Assembly (NCBI GenBank): GCA_041946825.1
Contig: JBHGBD010000029.1
Location: 1 to 60,271 of the forward strand
Reading direction: 5' to 3'
Length of the DNA stretch: 60,271 bases
DNA from: CAZTHM01 sp041946825
GTDB lineage: Bacteria; Acidobacteriota; Terriglobia; UBA7540
Part shown: positions 49,405-58,938 of the stretch, piece after piece
Numbering within the stretch: the first letter of the stretch is position 1
Layout: each line of letters opens with the position of its first letter
Program-made: the position numbers and the translations under genes
Notes under the pieces: model-generated
Told to the model about the DNA's origin: nothing
The model's input: the letters and a program-made list of their open reading frames with translations, nothing else
Database searches by the model: none

Positions 49405-49938
49405 CTACTGGGCCTGGACAACCAGTTCACTGTTTTCAACGCGTATGGCGGTGATGGCGGGCGGGACTTCCAGGTGCATATCGAGTTTGTCTTCGAGCCA
49501 GGAGACGGGCACGGGGAGGCTGCCGACGTGAACATCGGTGGGAACCAGCCGGACGGTGTGATTCTCAAACCGCAGATTCCCGCCGACGGTCAGGTGGAGC
49601 TCGACGCCTTTGACCGTGGCGGTGAGGAACGCTGTCATCCGGTCACCTTCGAGCTGGACGACAGCATTTTTCAGCACCGCCGGCCCCGCCGGCGGAGGGT
49701 GCGCCTTCAATCCCTCCTGAATTTCGGAATTGATCTCCGCCGCGGTCAGGCGGATTTCTCCCGGCGCTCCCTGCTCTTTGGCCTGGGTGAGCTGATTCAA
49801 TTTTTCATTGAACGACCGCGCAGCCTCGGCGCTTGTTTCGATAGGTGGAATAACCGGTTTGCGCAAGACAAGCCATACCATTATGACGCCGAGAATGAGC
49901 GACGCGAGAGAGAGGTAGCGGAAGATTTTTCGGAGCAT
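49405..49938 (-). CDS. Membrane-anchored protein of unknown function, 177 aa
   Basis: A 177-residue protein with one N-terminal helix (~10-28, LASLILGVIMVWLVL) and an outer beta-rich domain (~75-175): RLTAAEINSEIQEGL, VVQLEGDRMTAFLTATVKGVELHLTVGGNLRFENHTVRLVPTDVHVGSLPV. This resembles DUF2140/YpmS or LolB-like lipid-binding anchors; I am not certain. It starts 3 bases after the stop codon of the MFS gene, so it is in the same operon. Confidence 0.72.
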   Translation of the reverse strand: MLRKIFRYLSLASLILGVIMVWLVLRKPVIPPIETSAEAARSFNEKLNQLTQAKEQGAPGEIRLTAAEINSEIQEGLKAHPPPAGPAVLKNAVVQLEGDRMTAFLTATVKGVELHLTVGGNLRFENHTVRLVPTDVHVGSLPVPVSWLEDKLDMHLEVPPAITAIRVENSELVVQAQ

Positions 49939-49941
49939 GGA

Positions 49942-51249
49942 TCAGCTATGCGTCCGCCGGTCGTCGATGACCGAGCGCGTGGGGTCGATGAGCAGCCAGA
50001 GAATCGCGCCGAAAAAGAAGATGCTTCCTGAAACCACAATGGGCAGGTTCCAGTTTCCGAAGGTCTGAACAAGGAATCCGGTCACGACGTTGGCGAGCGC
50101 GCCGCCCAGGTTTCCCCAGGTATTCATGCATCCGGAGACCGTGCCGGCGAGCTCGTGTCCAACGTCGAGGCAGACCGCCCACGCCGAGCCCATCGTCATG
50201 TCGCCAAAGAACGACGCCATCGAAATCACCACGACCGCCCAGGTCGGGTCGGAGATGAGCACGCTCGAGGCCATGCAGAGCGAGCCACAGAAGAAACCCG
50301 CTGCGCCGATGTAGCGCCGGTTGCGCAGGCTACCCGTGCGGCGCACGACGTAGTCGGTCAGCAATCCGCCCAGCACGCACCCGATGCCGCCGAAGAATAG
50401 CGGCAGTCCTCCCAGGATCCCGGATTGAATCATGCTGACTCCCCGCGCTTCAAGATAAGTGGGCAGCCAGGTGATGTAGAAATACCAGCCGTAGGACATG
50501 CAGAAATACATCCAGCAGATCGCCCAAAGGTTACCGCTCTTCATCAGGCGCAGCCACGGAACCTCGGGGCGAGGCACGGGCGGCGGCTGGCCGCGCCGGA
50601 TGAGTTCGATTTCCGCGGCGTTCACGCCTTTCTTCTCGTGCGGCCAGTCGCGGAACCAAATCCAGAAGAACGTCGCCCAGACGATGCCGACGACTCCAAA
50701 CACCCAGAAAGTCGTGCGCCAGTGCATGTGCAGGAGCATGTAGGCAACCAGGCCCGGGGCGAACGCCCCTCCCCAGCGACCGCACATCCACATCAGACCC
50801 TGCGCCGAGCCGCGTTCCGTGCGCGGCATCCAGCGGGCGATGATTTTTGAAGAATTGGGGTAAGTGCCCGCCTCGCCCGCGCCAAACAGGAATCGCACGG
50901 TGATCATGGTCCAGAGGTGATTGGCCACTCCCGTGAAGGTCGTGAACATCGACCACCAGACGACGATGCGCGTAATCACCTTGCGCGGGCCGATCATGTC
51001 GCCCAGCCAGCCGCCGGGAACTTCGAAAAGCGCGTACGCCAGTGTAAAGGCGCTGAACACCAGACCCATCTCGACCTTGGTGAGGCCGAGGTCGGTCATG
51101 ATGAAGGGGGCGCTTTTCGAAATGCAGACCCGGTCGAGATAGTTGACCACAGAGAGCGAACAGAGAACGCCCAGCACCACATGGCGCATGCGCGTCGGGC
51201 GGGCGTCAACTCCGCTCAACACATTCGCCGGCTGTTCTGTTGTGGCCAT
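49942..51249 (-). CDS. MFS transporter, anion:cation symporter (sugar-acid) type
   Basis: A 435-residue transporter with 12 helices of the ACS branch (hexuronate/glucarate/galactonate symporters). Signatures: the helix-1 motif NYLDRVCISKSAPF, GWLGDMIGPRKVI (the MFS loop 2-3 motif), RFLFGAGEAGTYPNSSKIIARWMPRTERGSAQG, and the second-half loop LTDYVVRRTGSLRNRR. The likely substrates are uronates or aldonates with H+, which would fit the KduD-type enzyme elsewhere in the window. AAGGAAGAG precedes the ATG. It forms an operon with the membrane-anchored gene. Confidence 0.92.
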   Translation of the reverse strand: MATTEQPANVLSGVDARPTRMRHVVLGVLCSLSVVNYLDRVCISKSAPFIMTDLGLTKVEMGLVFSAFTLAYALFEVPGGWLGDMIGPRKVITRIVVWWSMFTTFTGVANHLWTMITVRFLFGAGEAGTYPNSSKIIARWMPRTERGSAQGLMWMCGRWGGAFAPGLVAYMLLHMHWRTTFWVFGVVGIVWATFFWIWFRDWPHEKKGVNAAEIELIRRGQPPPVPRPEVPWLRLMKSGNLWAICWMYFCMSYGWYFYITWLPTYLEARGVSMIQSGILGGLPLFFGGIGCVLGGLLTDYVVRRTGSLRNRRYIGAAGFFCGSLCMASSVLISDPTWAVVVISMASFFGDMTMGSAWAVCLDVGHELAGTVSGCMNTWGNLGGALANVVTGFLVQTFGNWNLPIVVSGSIFFFGAILWLLIDPTRSVIDDRRTHS

Positions 51250-51459
51250 GCTCTTCCTTCTATTGTTGCTACAGCCCCGCGCGAGCCACGGAGCATATCA
51301 GCAGACCTTCGGGGCACGCAACCACTGTTCCACCGAGCGGCGCCTTGATGCCGCCGTGCGGCGAGATGAACCTGCCTCTGCGCAGCCCCCCGTACGTCGG
51401 TGTAATTGACATCAACCGGGGTCATATGCTACCTACGAATATAGAGACAATCAGAAGCC

Positions 51460-51942
51460 ATGGGCGCCGAAGAACTTCAGTCCGCGTGGGAACTCCTGAA
51501 AGAGGCCTATCAATATCAGATGGGCGGCGACTATGACATGGCCGTCGAACTCTACAAGCGCTCGCTCGACTTGCACCCCACCGCCGAAGCTTACACGTTC
51601 CTGGGCTGGACTTACCGTTTCCAGGGGAAGATCGACGACGCCATTGCCGAGTGCAAGAAAGCCATCCAGCTCGACCCGGAGTTTGGCAACCCGTACAACG
51701 ATATCGGCGCTTACTTGATCGAGAAGGGCGAGTACGACGAGGCGGAATCCTGGCTTCTTCGTGCCCTGCAGTCCAAACGGTACGAGTCCTATCACTACCC
51801 TCACTACAACCTCGGCCGCGTTTACGTGGCCAAGGAGCGTTTCGGCAAAGCGCGCCAGCATTTCGAGCAGGCGCTCAAGCTCTCACCCGATTACGCCCTC
51901 GCCAAGGAAGCTTTGGAAAAACTGCGGCGAAAACTGCAATAA
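51460..51942 (+). CDS. TPR protein, 160 aa
   Basis: A 160-residue cytoplasmic protein made of about four tetratricopeptide repeats, with the strongly conserved segment NPYNDIGAYLIEKGEYDEAESWLLRAL in the middle and YPHYNLGRVYVAKERFGKARQHFEQALKLSPDYALA at the end. Single-domain TPR proteins of this kind are common in Acidobacteria and delta-proteobacteria and serve as protein-binding adaptors. It stands between the divergent MFS gene and the kbl gene. Confidence 0.85.
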   Translation: MGAEELQSAWELLKEAYQYQMGGDYDMAVELYKRSLDLHPTAEAYTFLGWTYRFQGKIDDAIAECKKAIQLDPEFGNPYNDIGAYLIEKGEYDEAESWLLRALQSKRYESYHYPHYNLGRVYVAKERFGKARQHFEQALKLSPDYALAKEALEKLRRKLQ

Positions 51943-52005
51943 TCCCCATCCACTTTGAACTTCGAGGCCGCCAATTCACGCCGATGCCGTGTGTTATGAT
52001 GAAAG

Positions 52006-52143
52006 CGAAAATGGTGAATCGTGAATGCTGAATTGTGAATTCAGTGCGGATTACCGCCTTTTGCGGGCTAGGGGGTTGGCTCTGGCTTTCACAGTTCACT
52101 ATTCACAATTCACTATTCGATCTTCACCATTCCCTATTCTCCG
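52006..52143. repeat. Inverted pair of heptad repeats upstream of kbl
   Basis: Left arm: CGAAAAT, GGTGAAT, CGTGAAT, GCTGAAT, TGTGAAT (52006-52040). Right arm: TTCACAG, TTCACTA, TTCACAA, TTCACTA, TTCGATC, TTCACCA, TTCCCTA, TTCTCCG (52088-52143). The arms are close reverse complements with a 47-base spacer. The last unit flows into the CCGGAG ribosome binding site of kbl. Confidence 0.9.
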
Positions 52144-52152
52144 GAGCTCACC

Positions 52153-53340
<1,188 letters not shown>

Positions 53341-53373
53341 GCGCGCGACTCGTCGTCCCGAAAGGAATGTGGG

Positions 53374-53766
53374 TCAGCGCTTCTTGACTGGCCGCTTTGC
53401 CCGCGTCGGCGTTCGGCTTTTCTCAAGGTAGAGCTTGAGGGCGACCGCATTGTTGCGTTCCGAATCGCGTTTGGCGTAGAGCAGAGTGACAGTTTCTTTC
53501 CGAGCGCGCCCTAGAAGCTCGCGCCACGCTTCAGGGTTGGCGTCGAGCTCGGCGAAATATCGTTCCTGAAATTCCTGCCAGCGCGCCGGGTCGTGGCCGA
53601 ACCATTTCCGCAGCGCGTCGCTCGGCGACGTATCCTTCAACCAGGCGTCTAAGCGCGCCGCCTCTTTCTTCAGGCCGCGCGGCCAGAGACGGTCCACAAG
53701 GATTCGGGCCCCATCGCCCGGCGCCGGCGGATCATAGACTCGTTTCACCCGAAGCTTCAGAGGCAT
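53374..53766 (-). CDS. DUF488 family (YeaO-like) protein
   Basis: A 130-residue DUF488 protein: VKRVYDPPAPGDGARILVDRLWPRGLKKE (the family signature), LRKWFGHDPARWQEFQERYFAEL, and the C-terminal VTLLYAKRDSERNNAVALKLYLE. The arginine and aspartate pairs are conserved. Function unknown; a small cysteine-less alpha/beta fold. Its start overlaps the preceding ferredoxin gene by 35 bases, so expression is probably coupled. It converges with kbl. Confidence 0.92.
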   Translation of the reverse strand: MPLKLRVKRVYDPPAPGDGARILVDRLWPRGLKKEAARLDAWLKDTSPSDALRKWFGHDPARWQEFQERYFAELDANPEAWRELLGRARKETVTLLYAKRDSERNNAVALKLYLEKSRTPTRAKRPVKKR

Positions 53767-54016
53767 CTTTGCCCTCCCACGAGCTGGCCCAGCGGCCGCG
53801 CGTGCCGTCGCCTCTCATGGGCACCCAAGCCATATGGATTGCGTCGTCCCGGCACGGCTCGATGCAATGCTCCTCGCTCCCGCAAGTATCGGGGCGGGCC
53901 AGCACCGCTTTGCCATCGACAATGTCGAGACTCCTCGGGCCGCAGGCTTCCACGCACAGGCCGCACCCCGTACACGCCTCAACATCGATGACCGGCATCC
54001 ATTTTAGACCTTCCAT
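53732..54016 (-). CDS. Ferredoxin-type 4Fe-4S protein with one altered cluster site
   Basis: A 94-residue protein. The first cluster motif is canonical, CTGCGLCVEACGP (Cys at x2-x2-x3 spacing). The second is irregular: after DTC come GSEEH, C, IEP and C, so the usual CxxCxxCxxxCP has lost its normal spacing. Electron transfer is likely by one cluster, with a possible second one of different geometry. ATG at 54016 has CGGAG upstream. It overlaps DUF488 by 35 bases and follows the hemerythrin gene by 53 bases on the same strand. Confidence 0.75.
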   Translation of the reverse strand: MEGLKWMPVIDVEACTGCGLCVEACGPRSLDIVDGKAVLARPDTCGSEEHCIEPCRDDAIHMAWVPMRGDGTRGRWASSWEGKDASEASGETSL

Positions 54017-54069
54017 AGGGCTCCGCGGAAGGCCGGCGGCATTTTGCCGACCAGCCTCATGGGCTGAAC

Positions 54070-54573
54070 TCAAATCACGGCCGGGAGAGGCCGCTTCCTG
54101 ACTTGCTCCGCCCACACCAGGAGGTTCAGGCCAGCGGCATTCGAGCGCTCGCGCGAGTCGAAGATCGCCTGGACTTTGTCCTCGTCCAATCGTTCCACCA
54201 TGATAGAAAGCCCGTCGCAGTCGCTGACGTGCGGGAGGATGCTCCTGACCCACACCACGGCCTGGGCGACATCCTGGTCGCTAAGCGATTCCCTGGCTCC
54301 GAGCGCGGCGAGTTGTTTTGCGGTTCCAATAGCCCGGTCGTGGTCCGAGAAGAGCCGCTCGACGTACTCGGCGCCGAAGATCGGGACAAGTTCGGGATAT
54401 AGAGACTCTTCCTCGTAACGAAAATGCGGGCCGGTGTGTTCGGCCACCTGCCCGATCAATTCCTGAATCCTGCTTTTGTCGCGAGACACAAACGCCTGAA
54501 TCAGGTCCAGAAGAGTGTCCCGCACGATGCGGTGTTCTTGCCGGAATATCTGCGAAAATTGGTCGGCTAGCAT
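54070..54573 (-). CDS. Hemerythrin-domain protein
   Basis: A 167-residue four-helix hemerythrin-like protein with a di-iron-type pattern: QEHRIVRD (helix 1), HFRYEEESLYPEL (helix 2 with His and Glu), SDHDRAIGTAKQL (helix 3), and HVSDCDG (helix 4). Such proteins bind O2, NO or iron. GAGGTGAAC precedes the ATG at 54573. Its operon partners appear to be the ferredoxin and DUF488 genes, which suggests an oxygen- or nitrosative-stress role, inferred from context only. A CRP-like box lies 78 bases upstream. Confidence 0.85.
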   Translation of the reverse strand: MLADQFSQIFRQEHRIVRDTLLDLIQAFVSRDKSRIQELIGQVAEHTGPHFRYEEESLYPELVPIFGAEYVERLFSDHDRAIGTAKQLAALGARESLSDQDVAQAVVWVRSILPHVSDCDGLSIMVERLDEDKVQAIFDSRERSNAAGLNLLVWAEQVRKRPLPAVI

Positions 54574-54650
54574 TGTTCACCTCAAATTCAAATGGAGACC
54601 CGCTTTCCTGAGTCACAATGAAATCATAGATTGGCAACGGCAGCCGATAC

Positions 54651-54666
54651 TATGACTAATATCACA
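54651..54666. promoter_or_regulatory. CRP/FNR-family-like box
   Basis: TATGA-N6-TCACA matches the TGTGA-N6-TCACA consensus at nine of ten positions. It lies 78 bases from the hemerythrin start (54573) and about 100 from the TPR start (54765) in their divergent gap. No CRP-family gene is in the window. Confidence 0.3.
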
Positions 54667-54764
54667 GGGGGGATTGTCTGTGCCTCCCTGAGTCGGGTCT
54701 TACAACTCTAAGCGTCTCGGCCAGGAATTTGACTAGACTGCGTGACGGCGATTACCATCGGTCC

Positions 54765-55712
54765 GTGGCCTCTACAGTCAGACGCCTCGCCCTGCTCTCC
54801 CTGGCGTGCGGTCTTTTCTACGCCTCGGGGACGCCGGGGTTTGGCCAGTCGAACGAGGCAGAGTTGGCTGATCGAATCGGCGCGCAGATCCAGGCCGGGC
54901 GGCTTGACGAGGCAATCGGCAACGCCCGTAAGGCCGTCGGGCAATTTCCAGCTTCCGCGCAGCTCCAGCAATTGCTCGGCGCGGCGCTGTTCAAGAGAGG
55001 CACGAATGCCGAAGCGCGCGCGGCATTCCAGCGCGCCATCCAGCTCGACCCGAGGGATCCGCAGAGTTATTTCAACCTGGCTCTTGTCGAGCTGGCAGAA
55101 AAGCAGACCGCCGAGGCGGCGAAAGCACTGGAGGTCTTCCTGAAGGCTGAACCTTCCAACGCCCAGGCGCGCGTGCTGCTGGGGCGTGCCTATCACAACC
55201 TGAACCGGACGATCCCTGCCATCGAACAATTCAAGAAGGCGCTGGAAATTTCCCCGCAACTTCCGATGGCCCACTATCACCTGGGCTTTGCCTACCAGAG
55301 CCAGGGAAAATTCGCGGAGGCGCTTGAGGAATACGAAAAAGAAATCCGGCAGACACCGAATTTCTATGAGCCGTATTGGCTGGCGGGGAACATCGAGTTG
55401 GGGCGCGGCAACCTGGACGCCGCGCATAATTTGTTCCGCCAAGGTGTCGCCCTCAAGCCGCAGGCCTACGAGGCGAACTATGGTCTGGCGCGGGTGCTCG
55501 TGGCGCGCAAACAGTTTGACGCCGCCGAGGCAGCGCTGCGCAGGGTCATCGAGCTCAAGCCCGACCAAGTCGAGGCTCATTACGCCCTGGCGCGCGTCTA
55601 TCAGCAGTTGGGGAGGCGGGACGATGCGGCTCGGGAACTCAAAGCCGTAGCCGAACTACATGGGCGCGATGCCAGTCGGAAGTCGGGGATTGCCGGTACC
55701 CAGATGCAATAA
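54765..55712 (+). CDS. Exported TPR protein, 315 aa
   Basis: A 315-residue protein with a signal peptide (VASTVRRLALLSLACGLFYASG) and roughly seven tetratricopeptide repeats, for example NAEARAAFQRAIQLDPRDPQSYFNLALVEL and NLDAAHNLFRQGVALKPQAYEANYGLARVL. It probably acts as an envelope adaptor. The start is uncertain: GTG at 54765 gives a clean signal peptide, TTG at 54729 has AGGA close by. It directly precedes the CRTAC1-type gene, which also has a signal peptide. Confidence 0.82.
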   Translation: MASTVRRLALLSLACGLFYASGTPGFGQSNEAELADRIGAQIQAGRLDEAIGNARKAVGQFPASAQLQQLLGAALFKRGTNAEARAAFQRAIQLDPRDPQSYFNLALVELAEKQTAEAAKALEVFLKAEPSNAQARVLLGRAYHNLNRTIPAIEQFKKALEISPQLPMAHYHLGFAYQSQGKFAEALEEYEKEIRQTPNFYEPYWLAGNIELGRGNLDAAHNLFRQGVALKPQAYEANYGLARVLVARKQFDAAEAALRRVIELKPDQVEAHYALARVYQQLGRRDDAARELKAVAELHGRDASRKSGIAGTQMQ

Positions 55713-55744
55713 GGAGCCCCCGCAGCCAAGGACACAGAATCCAA

Positions 55745-57514
55745 TTGAGGCCGCAAATTCTCAAAACGCTCGTCGTACTGACGCTGCTCACCGCGGCCGT
55801 CATGGCGCAGCACCCCGCCGGTCCCTTGCAGAAGCGTGGGACGCCGAAGCTCACCGCGCCGCGCGCGCCGACGGGCCTCGATCAGTTTGTCGAGGTCTCG
55901 GCAAAGGCCGGAATCCACTTCACGCTGACGAGTGGCGGGCCGGAAAAACGCTACATCATTGAAGCCAAGGGCGGAGGAGGAATCGCCTGGATTGATTACG
56001 ACAACGACGGCTTCCCTGATCTTTTCCTCGTGAACGGGTCATCGTTTGAGCTCTGGAAGCGCGGCACGAGCCCGCGTTCGCGCCTCTATCACAACAACCG
56101 CGACGGAACCTTTACGGACGTTTCGGCAAGCTCCGGGCTCGATCACACGGGCTGGGGGATGGGCGTCTGCGCCGGAGACTATGATAACGACGGCTTCGAC
56201 GACCTCTACGTCACCTACTACGGCGGGAACGTTCTGTATCGAAACAACGGCAACGGCAGCTTCAGCAATGTCACCGAGCGGACCGGCGCGCGCGGGCACG
56301 GCTGGGGCATGGGCTGCGCGTTTGGCGACCTCGACAACGACGGTCGCCTGGACCTTTATGTCGCTGACTATCTTGATGTGGATATTAACCATTTAGGTGA
56401 CCCCGGCAGCGCGCCCAACTGCACGTATCGCGGCATCATGACGTTTTGTGGGCCGCGCGGCCTGACCGGCAGCCGCGACATCCTCTTCCACAACAATGGC
56501 GATGGGACATTTTCAGATATCACGGAAAAGGCGGGAATCGATCCCGGCTCGTATTTCGGCCTCGGCGTGGTGATGGGCGATTACGACCGCGACGGCCGCC
56601 TGGACATCTACGTCGCCAACGATTCGACCCCGAGCTCGCTCTATCACAATAACGGCGACGGGACGTTCTCCGACGTCGGTCCCCAGGCGGGCGTCGCCTA
56701 CAGCGCCGAGGGTCAGGAACAGGCAGGCATGGGTGCCGACTTCGGCGATTTTGACAACGACGGCTGGCTGGACCTTGTGAAGGGGAATTTTTCCGACGAC
56801 ACAAAGAATCTCTATCACAACAATCACGATGGGACGTTTACCGATCTGACGTATCAAGCCGGGATTGGCGATGTCGGTTGGCTGTTCACGACTTTCGGCG
56901 CGAAGTTTCTCGACTTCGATAACGACGGCTGGAAAGATATACTGCTGGCCAACGGGCAGACGTTTCCCCAGATCGACCGCTACTCGACGGGCATCACCTA
57001 CGCCGAGCGCAACCTGCTGTTTCACAACCGGCACAATGGAAAGTTCGAGGAAGTGGGGCAGCGCTCCGGACCGGGGATGGCGATCCAGAAAGTCAGCCGC
57101 GGCCTGGCCACGGCTGACTACGACAACGACGGTGACGTCGAGATCATGGTCAGCAACATGAACGGCTCGCCGGACCTGCTGCGCCACGCGCGAAAGAACT
57201 TGAACCACTCGATTCTCGTAAAGACTATTGGGACGCGAAGCAACCGCGACGGCATCGGAACGAAGGTCACCGTGAAAGCTGGCGGGCTCGTTCAATACGA
57301 CGAGGTGCGCAGTGGAGGAAGCTATCTTTCTTCGAGCGACCTGCGTCTACATTTCGGGCTTGGCTCCGCCCAGCGAGTCGACCGGCTGGAGCTAAAGTGG
57401 CCGAGTGGACTGAAGGAAAGCGTTGAAAGCCCGCCCATCGACTCGCTATTGATCGTTAAGGAGGGCAGCGGGCTCGTGGAGAGCAAGCCGTTCAAGAAAC
57501 GACCGGCGCGATGA
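55745..57514 (+). CDS. CRTAC1-family secreted protein (FG-GAP repeats + ASPIC/UnbV)
   Basis: A 589-residue exported protein. A signal peptide (~1-22) is followed by seven or so FG-GAP/VCBS-type calcium-binding repeats with the pattern DYDNDGFxDLxV (for example AWIDYDNDGFPDLFL, GDLDNDGRLDLYV, DYDRDGRLDIYV) that build a beta-propeller, then the ASPIC/UnbV domain (~490-580; IGTKVTVKAGGLVQYDEVRSGGSYLSSSDLRLHFGLG). CRTAC1-like proteins are frequent in Acidobacteria and Planctomycetes, probably adhesive or ligand-binding. The start is TTG at 55745 with a weak Shine-Dalgarno. A heptad repeat begins one base after its stop codon. Confidence 0.92.
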   Translation: MRPQILKTLVVLTLLTAAVMAQHPAGPLQKRGTPKLTAPRAPTGLDQFVEVSAKAGIHFTLTSGGPEKRYIIEAKGGGGIAWIDYDNDGFPDLFLVNGSSFELWKRGTSPRSRLYHNNRDGTFTDVSASSGLDHTGWGMGVCAGDYDNDGFDDLYVTYYGGNVLYRNNGNGSFSNVTERTGARGHGWGMGCAFGDLDNDGRLDLYVADYLDVDINHLGDPGSAPNCTYRGIMTFCGPRGLTGSRDILFHNNGDGTFSDITEKAGIDPGSYFGLGVVMGDYDRDGRLDIYVANDSTPSSLYHNNGDGTFSDVGPQAGVAYSAEGQEQAGMGADFGDFDNDGWLDLVKGNFSDDTKNLYHNNHDGTFTDLTYQAGIGDVGWLFTTFGAKFLDFDNDGWKDILLANGQTFPQIDRYSTGITYAERNLLFHNRHNGKFEEVGQRSGPGMAIQKVSRGLATADYDNDGDVEIMVSNMNGSPDLLRHARKNLNHSILVKTIGTRSNRDGIGTKVTVKAGGLVQYDEVRSGGSYLSSSDLRLHFGLGSAQRVDRLELKWPSGLKESVESPPIDSLLIVKEGSGLVESKPFKKRPAR

Positions 57515-57515
57515 T

Positions 57516-57623
57516 GACGAAGGGTAAAGGGTAAAGTGTAAAGGTTAAAGGATGAAGGCTGAAAACAACAACCAATCCGCGTTCTGTTTTTCGTCCTTTA
57601 TCCTTCATACTTCAACCTTCCTC
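57516..57623. repeat. Inverted pair of heptad repeats surrounding a start codon
   Basis: Left arm: GACGAAG, GGTAAAG, GGTAAAG, TGTAAAG, GTTAAAG, GATGAAG, GCTGAAA (57516-57564). Right arm: CTTTATC, CTTCATA, CTTCAAC, CTTCCTC (57596-57623), the reverse complement of the left type. The ATG at 57552 and its AAAGG ribosome binding site lie within the left arm; the right arm lies within codons for the signal peptide. Confidence 0.88.
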
Positions 57624-58265
57624 GCCGTCGTGTGTGCGTTGGCTTTTCCCGCGGCGATTCGGGCCGAGGAATACAGACAAATCTCTCATTTCAAATCCAC
57701 GCTCTTCTGGCGCGGGACCCTTTACGTGGATACGCGCATCGGCGACGTCAAGATTGAGGGCTGGGATAAGTCCGACGTGGAAATCGAGGCGGAGAAAGTT
57801 GTGCAAGCCGGCTCGCCAAAGGGGGCGCAGAAGTCATTCGAGCAGATCAAAATTCAGATGAGCGAAAACGGCGAAGAGCTGATGCTGCGGGCCATCTTTC
57901 CTCCCCGCCGTCCGTGGCGGTTGTTTCGCGGCGCCACGAAGCTTTCGGTTAACTTCCTCGTTCGGATGCCGCGCCAGGCGAGGCTCGCGCTCAAGTGCGT
58001 GGACGGAGATATTCGCGTACGCGGCATTTCGGGAAACCAGACCATCCGCGTCAGCTACGGCGATGTCGAGGTCACCGTCCCTTCGCTCGGTCGCCTGCAT
58101 TCCCTCGACGCCCGGTCGTTCCTGGGTTACGTTCAGAGCGATTTGCACGGCGAGGACAGCGCTGGCTGGGGCCGGCAGGTATCCTATTTCAATCACGCCG
58201 GCGAACAGGATATCCACGTCCGCGTGCGCCTGGGCGGAGTATACGTCTATGGTTATGAGAGGTAA
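57552..58265 (+). CDS. Secreted DUF4097-like beta-helical protein
   Basis: A 237-residue exported protein. The signal peptide (ending FLAVVCALAFPAAIRA) is partly encoded by a heptad repeat. The mature part has short repeating strands ending in GDV/GDI turns: TRIGDVKIEGWDKSDVEIEAE, MPRQARLALKCVDGDIRVRGISGNQTIRVSYGDVEVTVPSLGRL, VRLGGVYVYGYE, resembling DUF4097/DUF2807 (adhesin-like) folds. It is likely extracytoplasmic and binding in nature. It follows the CRTAC1 gene and precedes a GNAT gene by 3 bases. Confidence 0.72.
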   Translation: MKAENNNQSAFCFSSFILHTSTFLAVVCALAFPAAIRAEEYRQISHFKSTLFWRGTLYVDTRIGDVKIEGWDKSDVEIEAEKVVQAGSPKGAQKSFEQIKIQMSENGEELMLRAIFPPRRPWRLFRGATKLSVNFLVRMPRQARLALKCVDGDIRVRGISGNQTIRVSYGDVEVTVPSLGRLHSLDARSFLGYVQSDLHGEDSAGWGRQVSYFNHAGEQDIHVRVRLGGVYVYGYER

Positions 58266-58268
58266 GGC

Positions 58269-58916
58269 GTGACCCGAGCAGAGACTACCCGGAAGAACTC
58301 CGTCAATGCCGGAAGCGCGGCGGTTTCAAACGTGCAGATTCACCCACTGACACCGGCACGCTGGCGCGACCTCGAAGTGCTCTTTGGCGAGCGAGGAGCG
58401 TGCGGCGGGTGTTGGTGCATGTTTTGGCGGCAGACTCGATCCGAGTACGAGAAGAAGAAGGGCGCGGGAAACAAGCGCGCGTTCAAACGTCTGGTTCAGT
58501 CGGGCCCGCCGCCGGGATTGCTCGCCTACGCTGGAGGCAAACCGGTGGCCTGGTGCGCGGTCGCTCCGCGCGAGGCTTACGCGACTCTGGATCGCACCCG
58601 CGTATTGGCGCGCGTGGACGGAGAACCCACGTGGTCGGTAACCTGTTTTTTCGTCGCGAAGCCTTTTCGCCGACAAGGAATCACAGTCCAGCTGCTCAAG
58701 GCCGCCGCAGAGTTCGCGCGAAAGAAGGGCGCCAGAATCGTCGAAGGGTACCCGGTCGAACCCAAGAAAGGGCGCATGCCCGACGTGTTCGCTTACACGG
58801 GGCTTCCCTCGGCCTATCTCAAGGCGGGATTTGTCGAAGTCTTGCGTCGGTCGGAGACCCGCCCGATTATGAGATACTTCGTGGCGGGAAAGCCAGCCCG
58901 GCGGACGAGAAGTTGA
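58269..58916 (+). CDS. GNAT N-acetyltransferase
   Basis: A 215-residue GNAT-fold protein. The acetyl-CoA region is CFFVAKPFRRQGITVQLLKAAAEFAR, close to the RxxGxA loop, with EGYPVEPKKGRMPDVFAYTGLPSAYLKAGFVEV after it. The N-terminal region has GACGGCWCMFWRQTRSEYE, a Cys-Trp-rich stretch typical of a bacterial subgroup annotated as GNAT acetyltransferases. Substrate unknown. GTG start at 58269, 3 bases after the preceding stop codon, so the genes are coupled. Confidence 0.85.
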   Translation: MTRAETTRKNSVNAGSAAVSNVQIHPLTPARWRDLEVLFGERGACGGCWCMFWRQTRSEYEKKKGAGNKRAFKRLVQSGPPPGLLAYAGGKPVAWCAVAPREAYATLDRTRVLARVDGEPTWSVTCFFVAKPFRRQGITVQLLKAAAEFARKKGARIVEGYPVEPKKGRMPDVFAYTGLPSAYLKAGFVEVLRRSETRPIMRYFVAGKPARRTRS

Positions 58917-58938
58917 CGCAAGAGCGGGGGAATCGAGA

